The notes under the pieces are model-generated. The model saw only the letters and a list, made by a program, of their open reading frames with translations. It searched no databases and was not told the DNA's origin. A stretch of 52,339 nucleotides of DNA from Kiritimatiellia bacterium. GTDB taxonomy: Bacteria > Verrucomicrobiota > Kiritimatiellia > CAIQIC01 > Lenti-01. The DNA is taken from the NCBI GenBank assembly GCA_028681135.1, contig JAQUJC010000014.1, positions 1 to 52,339 on the forward strand, written 5' to 3'. The stretch's first letter is position 1. Every line of letters starts with the position of its first letter. A program made the position numbers and the translations under genes. This document shows positions 27,355-35,370 of this stretch, piece by piece.

Positions 27355-28884
27355 ATGAAGGCGAGAAAACGGGTCTTGGCGCGCGCGTGGAAATGGGGGG
27401 CGTGTCTGGCGGTAGCGGCTGCACCCTGGCTGGGCGGTCTGAATCAGCCCTTTCTGTACGATGATATCGGCATGATTGCCGAAAATGACTTTCTCGCCGA
27501 CGCCTCCAACTGGACGCAGGTGATCAGCGGGCGAACCCTGGCCGATCCTCAGGTGGTGAATGGGCGTCGGCCTGTGGTGCTGGCGACCTTTTTCCTTGAT
27601 CGCGCCGTGCACGGGTTGCAGCCGGCTGGCTGGCGCCTGACTAGCCTGCTGCTGCACCTGGGCTGCGTGGGGGTATGGATGGGACTGCTGCGGCGACTGG
27701 GGGTCGGGGAGTTTGTGACACTGGCGGCAGGCCTGTTGTTTGCCTTGCACCCGGCCGGGGTGGAGGTCGTCCATGCACCCGGTTTTCGTGCTGACCTTCT
27801 GTGTCTCCTGTTCATGCTGGCTGCGCTGCATTCTGTCGTGTCAATGCGGCATCATGGTGGGCTGGGACTGATAGGGTGTGGCGTGTGTGCGGCTTTGGCG
27901 CTGTTGTCAAAAGAGACCGCGCTGGTGCTGCCGCTGCTGGTGGGGGCGCTGATGGTTCTCTTCCCCGCGGCTTTCCCGGCCTCGGGGATTCGGCGTGTGG
28001 CGGGGCTGGGGGTGTGCGCGCTCGTGGCCGTAGGTTTTTTTGTGCTCTGGATGCTGCTGCCGACGGATATGCAGGCGCTGGGCGGATCGTGGAATGGCGA
28101 GTCACTGCAATTTCCAGAAACGGTCTGGTCCATTCCCGCGTTATGGGGCCGCACCGTGCGATTTTTGCTCGTGCCGTGGCCGTTGAATGTGACCCCGTAC
28201 TTTGAACCGGTGGCGTCCATCGGTTCCGGACGGTTCTGGGGATGGGGACTCTTTCTGGCGGCCTGTCTGGTGGGCGTATGGCGGTTGCACCGGTCTACCC
28301 CCTGGCTGGCGTTTGGAGTGGCGTGGATCGTGCTCCTGTTCCTTCCCGTTTCCAATCTGCTGCCGTTGCTGCATCCCGTCGCGGATCGCTATCTCTATCC
28401 GATGGCGCCGGGCCTGGCCGTGGCGCTGGCGTGGGGGATAGCGCGGGTGCCGCGGCTGGCGCGCCCCTGGCTGCTGGCCGGCCTGGCTGTTCTACTGGCC
28501 GGGCTGGTCATGGTGCGCATCGGCGAATGGGAGTCGGGCGAGCGTTTATGGCGCACGGCATACTCGCGTAATCCCCGCAGCGGCACGGCCGCCACATGGA
28601 TGGGGCTGTTGCACGACGAGGCCGGTGACCCGGTGGGAGCGCGCGAGTGGTATGCACGGGCAGTCGAGGCCAATCCTTACGAGGTGGCGGCCTGGATCAA
28701 TTGGGGCGTCCTGGAGGGCAAGCGCGGCCAATGGGCCGAATCCGAACGCCTGTTGCGACAGGCCATGGCCGTGCGGCCCGAAAGTGCCTCGGCGCGGGCC
28801 AATCTCGCAACCTGCCTTGCGGGGCAGGGACGCTTCGCAGATGCCGCCGCGCTGCGAGAGGCTCAGGGCAGGCCGAAGCCGTGA
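27355..28884 (+). CDS. GT-C-like multi-pass membrane protein with C-terminal TPR repeats (TMTC-like)
   Basis: The product of about 509 residues has an N-terminal helix, a luminal/periplasmic loop with QPFLYDDIGMIAENDF (an acidic DD motif of the kind used by GT-C glycosyltransferases), and about ten membrane helices to residue 405. Three TPR units follow (TAATWMGLLHDEAGDPVGAREWYARAVEANP, VAAWINWGVLEGKRGQWAESERLLRQAM, SARANLATCLAGQGRFADAA). The layout resembles the TMTC/DUF1736 O-mannosyltransferase-like proteins, which use lipid-linked sugars. Target and sugar are unknown. ATG 27355 with AGG upstream is my choice; the frame also opens at 27319. Confidence 0.75.
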   Translation: MKARKRVLARAWKWGACLAVAAAPWLGGLNQPFLYDDIGMIAENDFLADASNWTQVISGRTLADPQVVNGRRPVVLATFFLDRAVHGLQPAGWRLTSLLLHLGCVGVWMGLLRRLGVGEFVTLAAGLLFALHPAGVEVVHAPGFRADLLCLLFMLAALHSVVSMRHHGGLGLIGCGVCAALALLSKETALVLPLLVGALMVLFPAAFPASGIRRVAGLGVCALVAVGFFVLWMLLPTDMQALGGSWNGESLQFPETVWSIPALWGRTVRFLLVPWPLNVTPYFEPVASIGSGRFWGWGLFLAACLVGVWRLHRSTPWLAFGVAWIVLLFLPVSNLLPLLHPVADRYLYPMAPGLAVALAWGIARVPRLARPWLLAGLAVLLAGLVMVRIGEWESGERLWRTAYSRNPRSGTAATWMGLLHDEAGDPVGAREWYARAVEANPYEVAAWINWGVLEGKRGQWAESERLLRQAMAVRPESASARANLATCLAGQGRFADAAALREAQGRPKP

Positions 28885-29342
28885 CGAGCAAAAACCTCGC
28901 GCGCGGAGGCGGAGACCAGAAACTCTAAAAATGCCATGGCTGGCACTCGCTGGTCAGACGGGCTCATGACCGCTGCGGATACATACTCGGGGTCTTGCCC
29001 GTCAAGGGACTCGGACAGATTCGAGGTCGGCAAAATCAGGATATTGCGTTTGAGCGTGACGTCCACCCGCCCTTTTTCAAATGCTTGGCGCATGTGACGG
29101 TCGCCAGCCGGGAAAAAGACATCGACAGGATCGCCCGCAAACATGCGTTCGGCCAAAATGCTGGAGGGCCCCAGGGCTAACCGAATCTCGCTGCCAGTCC
29201 GCTCCGTGAACATCGGGACCAGTTCATTCAAGGCCGGTTGGAAAATAGTGTCGGCCATGACATGTAAATGCTGACCCACGGCCATCGGCGGAAGCGCACC
29301 GATGAAAGCCGCCGTCAGAAGGGCTAAAATGGTTGTTTTCAT
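28863..29342 (-). CDS. Shortened ModA-like periplasmic substrate-binding protein
   Basis: The 159-residue product has a signal peptide (ILALLTAAFIGALPPMAVG) and then the start of a molybdate-type binding protein: HVMADTIFQPALNELVPMFTERTGSEIRLALGPSSILAERMFAGDPVDVFFPAGDRHM. It then jumps to the family C-terminus (PAMAFLEFLVSASAREVFARHGFGLP). Typical ModA has about 230-250 residues, so roughly 80-90 residues of the second lobe are missing in frame. No modB or modC is adjacent. The 3' end overlaps the convergent GT-C/TPR gene by 22 bases. It may be a degenerating gene or a repurposed half-binding protein. Confidence 0.75.
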   Translation of the reverse strand: MKTTILALLTAAFIGALPPMAVGQHLHVMADTIFQPALNELVPMFTERTGSEIRLALGPSSILAERMFAGDPVDVFFPAGDRHMRQAFEKGRVDVTLKRNILILPTSNLSESLDGQDPEYVSAAVMSPSDQRVPAMAFLEFLVSASAREVFARHGFGLP

Positions 29343-29426
29343 GACGGAACAGGTCTCCTTGTCAGATGTTGAAAATCAGGGGTATTCAAAATGACCCGGG
29401 CGGCTTTGTCAATCGGCGATACCGGG

Positions 29427-30185
29427 TTAGCTAAAATCGACCAGTCCCGATTCGCGCAGGCTGGTGTACGGCGGTGGGGGGGGGTGGTTGCCGCCGATGA
29501 TGATATGGTCCAGGACCTGGATGCCTACCACGTTGCCGGTTGCCACCAGTTGACGGGTGGTGGCGAGGTCCTCAGCCGATGGCGTGGGATCGCCTGAGGG
29601 ATGGTTGTGGGCGATGATAACCGCCGCCGCCGCCATCCGAATGGCCTCGCGGAAAATTTCGCGCGGATGCGATAGACTGGCATTGAGAATGCCCTTGGTG
29701 ATTTCTATCGGCGCACGCCGTAAGCGGTATTTCTGGTCAAGAGGCAAAACCCAGATGGTTTCCTGGTCCAGGTGAGCCGTTTGGCTCTCGAGTTCGGCCA
29801 GCACGTGCACCGGCTCCCGAATCAGCCTTTGTGGTACCGCCGCTTCTTTGCGTGCCCGTCGTCCCAGCTCAAATGCTGCACGTAATTCCAGGCGTTTGAC
29901 ATTTCCCAGGCCCTTGATCCCCAATTCCAACAATTCTTCCTGACGGGCCGTAGCCAGTTGGGCCAGGGAGCCCTGATACGCGTCCAGGAGCTGGCGGGCA
30001 AGATCAATGACGCTTTGCCCGGAAATGCCCGAGCGCAACAAAATCGCCAGCAGCACTTCATCCGGGACATTTTCCACCCCCACCTCCAACGCCAGTTCGC
30101 GGGGGCGGCGATGCCCCGGCAGGTCTTTGATTCGCGAAAGCGAGATGGTATACGAGCTGGCGGGGGCTGGAAGGGGCGTGTTCAT
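29427..30185 (-). CDS. radC: RadC-family JAMM protein
   Basis: The 252-residue product has an N-terminal UPF0758 helix-hairpin-helix-like region (GHRRPRELALEVGVENVPDEVLLAILLRSGISGQSV...ELGIKGLGNVKRLEL). The JAMM metal site AHNHPSGDPTPSAED follows. I use ATG 30185 because MNTPLPAPASS then leads straight into SRIKDLPGHRRPRE; upstream codons look non-coding. RadC's cellular role is unclear despite the name; family members often occur near mobile DNA. A Pro-rich insertion (GGNHPPPPPYTSLRE) replaces the usual loop before the last strand. Two AT-rich palindromes lie 72-115 bases upstream. Confidence 0.9.
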   Translation of the reverse strand: MNTPLPAPASSYTISLSRIKDLPGHRRPRELALEVGVENVPDEVLLAILLRSGISGQSVIDLARQLLDAYQGSLAQLATARQEELLELGIKGLGNVKRLELRAAFELGRRARKEAAVPQRLIREPVHVLAELESQTAHLDQETIWVLPLDQKYRLRRAPIEITKGILNASLSHPREIFREAIRMAAAAVIIAHNHPSGDPTPSAEDLATTRQLVATGNVVGIQVLDHIIIGGNHPPPPPYTSLRESGLVDFS

Positions 30186-30256
30186 GGGGCAAGGATAGCC
30201 TTCGTCCGCCGACGGGACAAGGCAAAGCACACAGGGGGAACAGGTGCAGGCGGTCG

Positions 30257-30300
30257 TTCATTAATTATAATTAATGAACTCCATTTATTATAATTAATGG
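30257..30300. promoter_or_regulatory. Two adjacent AT-rich palindromes upstream of radC
   Basis: A perfect 22-bp palindrome at 30257-30278 (half-site TTCATTAATTA) is followed 2 bases later by a 20-bp palindrome at 30281-30300 (CCATTTATTATAATTAATGG), which pairs in 9 of 10 positions. The centres are 23 bp apart and share the core TTATAATTAAT. This AT island is striking in GC-rich DNA. It sits between eno and radC, 72-115 bases upstream of the radC start, where an operator or promoter would lie. Alternatively it is a target-site or insertion remnant. Confidence 0.5.
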
Positions 30301-30411
30301 AATATATGTTTGGACTCCGAAGGGTGAGTGGAGGGGGAGGGGGGGGGCTGGGCTCCCGGACTGGTTGGACGCACCCGGTGAATGAGAAGTTCTGGTCAGG
30401 CAGTGGCTTGA

Positions 30412-30444
30412 TAAAAAAAAGCCCCTGCCGCAGGGCGGCAGGGG
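30412..30444 (-). terminator. Rho-independent terminator of eno
   Basis: On the minus strand, CCCCTGCCGC-CCT-GCGGCAGGGG forms a perfect 10-bp stem (30422-30444) with a 3-base loop, followed by a run of nine T (the A-run at 30412-30420). It begins 20 bases after the eno stop codon. Confidence 0.93.
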
Positions 30445-30463
30445 ACGGGGGCCCGACGCGGTC

Positions 30464-31753
<1,290 letters not shown>

Positions 31754-31947
31754 TTAAAGTTTTGGGGTCAGCCCGAGATCCGGGCGTCGAAGACACACTC
31801 TACACAGAGGAGGCGGAAAGGCAACTGTTTTAGACTCTCATTGCCACCCGCGCGCCACGGACTGAATCAGCCGGAGACCTATTATAGCATCCAGAGCAGT
31901 TTAGGCAGTGCAACGTATAGAGTTCATGTAGTGGAATAGCGGACAGT

Positions 31948-32010
31948 CAGTTATTGCAATAAGTAACCCTCAGTTATTGCAATAAGTAACCTTCAGTTAT
32001 TGCAATAAGT
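31948..32010 (+). repeat. Three 23-bp direct repeats, each centred on palindrome TTATTGCAATAA (probable operator)
   Basis: CAGTTATTGCAATAAGT recurs at 31948, 31971 and 31994. The first two copies are followed by AACCCT and AACCTT, giving an exact 23-bp period. Each unit contains the perfect 12-bp palindrome TTATTGCAATAA. Seen across unit borders, CAATAA-N11-TTATTG is an inverted repeat with half-site spacing like that of NikR operators. The array ends one base before GGAGG, immediately upstream of the NikR-like gene, so autoregulation is the natural reading. Confidence 0.75.
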
Positions 32011-32105
32011 GGAGGTTAGGTATTGGGATGATTCTCGTCGCTGACCGTAACGGGGCGGCAAATAATAGCTTGCGCGGGGGACGAAAATCCATAAATCATA
32101 CGAAT

Positions 32106-32552
32106 ATGAAAAAAAGTAATACTAATCGATCAGGTGGTGTGGCGCGGTTGAGCGTGTCGCTGCCGACGGGGCTGGTGGCGGATTTAGATGAGCTGGTACA
32201 GGCCAAAGGGGCGGCGAGCCGCTCGGGACTGGTGGCGGATTTGGTGCGGGAGGCCGTGGTGGAGCATCAGTCGCGCACAGGTCGCCAGAACGTGGCGGGG
32301 GCGATCACGATGGTGTATGATCATCATGCGCGTAATTTGCAGGCTAAGTTAACAAATCTGCAACACGACGCCGAGGGCTTGATTGTGTCGGTGATGCATG
32401 TGCACTTGAGCCATCACGACTGCCTGGAGGTCTTGGCGGTACGGGGGGCCGCGGGCAGGGTCCGCAAGCTGGCGGACCAACTGGCGGCGGTGCGGGGGGT
32501 GAAGCACGCGAAACTGACGATTACAACCACGGAACATCAGGAGACAGCATGA
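32106..32552 (+). CDS. NikR-like nickel-responsive ribbon-helix-helix regulator
   Basis: The protein of about 148 residues has an N-terminal ribbon-helix-helix (VARLSVSLPTGLVADLDELVQ...SRSGLVADLVREAV). The NikR ACT-like metal domain follows: AGAITMVYDHHARNLQAKLTNLQHDAEGLIVSVMHVHLSHHDCLEVLAVRG. The ligands known in E. coli NikR (His of QH, HVH, and Cys of DC) are all kept. The start is uncertain: ATG 32106 fits family length, while ATG 32028 follows GGAGG by 12 bases and would add 26 residues. It is preceded by three palindromic repeats and coupled (ATGA) to a secreted-protein gene rather than to a nickel transporter. Confidence 0.85.
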   Translation: MKKSNTNRSGGVARLSVSLPTGLVADLDELVQAKGAASRSGLVADLVREAVVEHQSRTGRQNVAGAITMVYDHHARNLQAKLTNLQHDAEGLIVSVMHVHLSHHDCLEVLAVRGAAGRVRKLADQLAAVRGVKHAKLTITTTEHQETA

Positions 32553-33607
32553 AGCGGTGGCAAGCGGCTATGAGTATCGCGATCGGGCTGAGTTGGAGCG
32601 CGGGGGCAGCGGCACAAACACCTGTGACACATGCGCAATTGCAGGCGGTGAACGGCGACGGGTCCAGCGCGTGGGTAGAAACCCTACCGTTCACGATCCA
32701 AGGGGTGATTGTGAATGATCCGGAGGAGATGCTGGATATATCGTTTAATCCGGAGGCCACGACGCCCCCGACGGGCGGGCAATATCAGATGTTCATTCAG
32801 GGGGTGGCGGAGGGAGATCGGGGGGGGACGGCATTGTATATGGGCCAGCGTAGCAAACTGGGGGACCATTACGCTGAGCCCACCTGGACCAGTGAAGTGC
32901 AGCGGGTCATGGTTGATTCAAACGGCCGGAAGTTCCGTAAGGGCGACCATGTGGAGGTGCGGGCGCGCAAGGCGCTGTTTTACAACGGGAAGCTAAATAT
33001 CAACGAGGCGCACCGCACAACAGTATCCAATAATTTCGACATCACGCTGGTGCAGGCGAACGTCGGACTGCCCCAGGCGGAAGCCATCACGCTGGCGGAT
33101 ATAAAGAACGCGGACGACAGCGCGATTTTCGACGCGACACGCGCGACGGGTGGCGAACATTGGCAGGGCATGCGGGTACGGCTGGACGGCATCCGGCTGG
33201 CGGACACGAATGGCTGGGGCAAAACCAACTGGGAGGACCGCGTATGCACGGCGGTGGACGACACGGGGCGGTCGTTGCTGCTGCGGCTGCCGCGCACCGA
33301 CCTGGGGCCGGTGCGGGCGACATCGACCTGGTTTTCGGCGGTGGGCATCCTCAATCAAGAGGGCAGTTGGACAAACGGCTACGAGTTGTTCGTGCAGGAG
33401 ATCGGACCGGAGTTGAAGGTCGGCGCGGGGATGACGGGCGGGACATCGGTGGTGTTCCCGGAGGACTATGATGGCTATGTGGTGCAATACTCCGACGGCG
33501 GGCCCGGCACCTGGACGAATCTGGATGCAACGCCGCTACGGATGATCGTGGTGGAGGATGACGCCGCGTCGCCGAACCGGAGCTACCGGCTAAGGCGGGT
33601 CGATTGA
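32549..33607 (+). CDS. Secreted protein with OB-fold-like repeats
   Basis: The 352-residue product has a signal peptide (MKRWQAAMSIAIGLSWSAGAAAQ). The body seems to hold two similar beta-rich modules: PFTIQGVIVNDPEEML...FRKGDHVEVRARKALFYNGKLNINEAHR and HWQGMRVRLDGIRLADTNGWGK...SLLLRLPRTDLGPVRATSTWFSAVGILNQEG. This pattern is like the OB-folds attached to extracellular nucleases. The C-terminus (VVFPEDYDGYVVQYSDGGPGTWTNL...NRSYRLRRV) is typical of secreted proteins in this clade. It overlaps the NikR-like gene by ATGA and the prepilin-like gene by TTGA. Function unknown; the OB-fold call is inference. Confidence 0.65.
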   Translation: MKRWQAAMSIAIGLSWSAGAAAQTPVTHAQLQAVNGDGSSAWVETLPFTIQGVIVNDPEEMLDISFNPEATTPPTGGQYQMFIQGVAEGDRGGTALYMGQRSKLGDHYAEPTWTSEVQRVMVDSNGRKFRKGDHVEVRARKALFYNGKLNINEAHRTTVSNNFDITLVQANVGLPQAEAITLADIKNADDSAIFDATRATGGEHWQGMRVRLDGIRLADTNGWGKTNWEDRVCTAVDDTGRSLLLRLPRTDLGPVRATSTWFSAVGILNQEGSWTNGYELFVQEIGPELKVGAGMTGGTSVVFPEDYDGYVVQYSDGGPGTWTNLDATPLRMIVVEDDAASPNRSYRLRRVD

Positions 33608-34233
33608 ATCGCGGATTTACACTGATTGAGCTGCTGGTGGTGCTGGCGGTGCTGGGGCTGCTGGCGGTGCTGGCGGGACCGCCGCTGTTGGCCACGATTG
33701 AGCGGGCGCGGGTGGGGCGGGTGGTAGCGGACCTGCGGACGGTGGAGGTGGCGCTGGAGGCATACCGCACCGATCACGGGGCCTATCCGCCGGTGACGGT
33801 CTCCTGCATGGCGATCGATGCGGAGCAGGTCCTGCAACTGCCGCAGGAACTGGCGGATGGTGACTACCTTCCCCAAAATCCGCGCACGAAGACCTCGACG
33901 CTTTTAGAGGACCCATTTCATCCGGGCGCCACCTACAAGTATGCCGCTCCGGAGCCGTACTGGATGAACGGGTCGATGCAGAGTGAGCGCTATCCGGTGT
34001 GGGTCCCGGATGATTTTCCGTCGTGCCAATCCACAGGGGGGCGGCACGACGATTCGCCGCATTCGCCGCTGGCGTGGGCGGTCTGGAGCTTGGGGCCACG
34101 GCCACAAAAAACGAAGGCGCTGAATGATAAGGCGCCGACAGCGGGAATGACCTGGTATACGCGGATGGGCGATCACGGGGTGATTGCCCGCTATAAGGAG
34201 CGCAACGGGCCGAGTTGGTCCACGCTGCGATAA
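33604..34233 (+). CDS. Type IV prepilin / pseudopilin-like protein
   Basis: The 209-residue product starts at TTG 33604, overlapping the previous stop, and begins MNRGFTLIELLVVLAVLGLLAVLAGPPLL. This is a four-residue leader, a Gly-Phe prepilin-peptidase site, the Glu at +5 and the hydrophobic alpha-1 helix of class III pilins. The region AYRTDHGAYPP and SLGPR...WYTRMGDHGVIARYKE follow the type II secretion pseudopilin (GspG/H-like) pattern common in PVC bacteria. It needs a prepilin peptidase not in this window; the motor genes at 3087-8925 could serve it. Its co-operon with a NikR-like regulator is unusual. Confidence 0.85.
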   Translation: MNRGFTLIELLVVLAVLGLLAVLAGPPLLATIERARVGRVVADLRTVEVALEAYRTDHGAYPPVTVSCMAIDAEQVLQLPQELADGDYLPQNPRTKTSTLLEDPFHPGATYKYAAPEPYWMNGSMQSERYPVWVPDDFPSCQSTGGRHDDSPHSPLAWAVWSLGPRPQKTKALNDKAPTAGMTWYTRMGDHGVIARYKERNGPSWSTLR

Positions 34234-34239
34234 GGGGGG

Positions 34240-35358
34240 TTACCAGAGAACGGGCGCGTTGACGTCCGACAGAGGCGCTAGGGGGGGCGGGAGCGGATTT
34301 TCTTTTTGTGGGGCGGGTTGGAGAAAGTCAAAGCGCGCGCCGATGGGGAAGTGGTCGCTATAGCCACCGCGATAATATTCCTGACTCACGAACGAAGGGA
34401 CAGGGGCGCCTTTGCGGCGGCCCTTGGATTCGGTCATGAACGCGGGCTGGAGAATCCACAAGGAATCGTCGTCGAACTCGATGCGGGCGTTGTCGAGGAG
34501 GGCGCCCGAGGCGATGATCTGATCATACATGCGCCAATCGCTTCGACCGCGGAAGGAATGAAAGAACGTGCCCCAGCCTTGGGAGGCCTTGGCGGCGGTG
34601 AGATTGTAGAGTTTGTCGGGGCGATAGCCGGAGCGCGAGGGGTAGGGGGGGGCATCCAGCACGGCGCGGATCGACGGGCTGTTGGGTTCATCGTTGAAAT
34701 CACCCACCACTAAAATATGGGCGGCCTGGTCGCGGTCGGTGAGCGAGTCGATGGCACGCTTCAGAACGCGGGCGGCGGCGAAGCGATCCGGGTTGGAAGC
34801 TTCAATGCCCCCGCCACGGGAGGGCCAATGATTCACCAGCACATGCAGGAGTTGACCTCGGGCATCCTGCAAGGTGGCTTGGAGGATATCGCGGGTTTGG
34901 CGGCGCCATTTCAGGCGCACGGTATGCGTTTTGGAATGGCGCAGGGTAAAGAGGTCCTTGTTATACAGCAGCGCGACATCGATCCCGCGCGGATCGGGCG
35001 AGTCATAATGGACAATGCCGTAGGGTTTGCCCGTCAGCCGCTTGACGAGTTCGTCGAGCACATAGCGGTTTTCGACCTCTTGCAGGCCGAGCAGGTCCGG
35101 CCCCTGGCCCCGGTTCATGGCCTGGATGACTCGCGCGAGGTTATCGAGTTTGGTTTCGAAGCGCGCGCGGGTCCAGCGGGTGGTGACATTGTTGGGCAGG
35201 AATTCGTCGTCGAACCGGTTGTCGGGGTCGTCGATGGTGTCATACAGATTTTCGACATTCCAGTTAGCGACATGGAAGGCGGGGGGGGCGGCATGGCTAG
35301 CCAATGCCAGCAGCAGCAGGGCGATCAGAACGCCCAGGAGGCGGGGGGGTAATTTCAT
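34240..35358 (-). CDS. Secreted endonuclease/exonuclease/phosphatase (EEP) family protein
   Basis: The 372-residue product has a signal peptide (LLGVLIALLLLALASHAAPP) and a full EEP domain. The active-site blocks are VANWNVENLYD, DLLGLQEVENRYVLDEL (catalytic Glu), DPRGIDVALLYN, VNHWPSRGGG, VVGDFNDEPNSPS (Asp and Asn) and GGYSDHFPIGARF (Asp-His). Relatives are extracellular DNases or phosphodiesterases. It lies 12 bases downstream of argS and converges with the NikR-secreted-prepilin operon, whose secreted protein may have OB-folds of the sort found fused to such nucleases. Confidence 0.88.
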   Translation of the reverse strand: MKLPPRLLGVLIALLLLALASHAAPPAFHVANWNVENLYDTIDDPDNRFDDEFLPNNVTTRWTRARFETKLDNLARVIQAMNRGQGPDLLGLQEVENRYVLDELVKRLTGKPYGIVHYDSPDPRGIDVALLYNKDLFTLRHSKTHTVRLKWRRQTRDILQATLQDARGQLLHVLVNHWPSRGGGIEASNPDRFAAARVLKRAIDSLTDRDQAAHILVVGDFNDEPNSPSIRAVLDAPPYPSRSGYRPDKLYNLTAAKASQGWGTFFHSFRGRSDWRMYDQIIASGALLDNARIEFDDDSLWILQPAFMTESKGRRKGAPVPSFVSQEYYRGGYSDHFPIGARFDFLQPAPQKENPLPPPLAPLSDVNAPVLW

Positions 35359-35370
35359 TCTTGAGTCTTA

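Noticed and set aside
31948..32010. 23-bp triple repeat considered as a CRISPR or iteron origin
   Set aside because: No spacers, only three copies, and it lies right at the ribosome site of a regulator gene; an operator explains it better.
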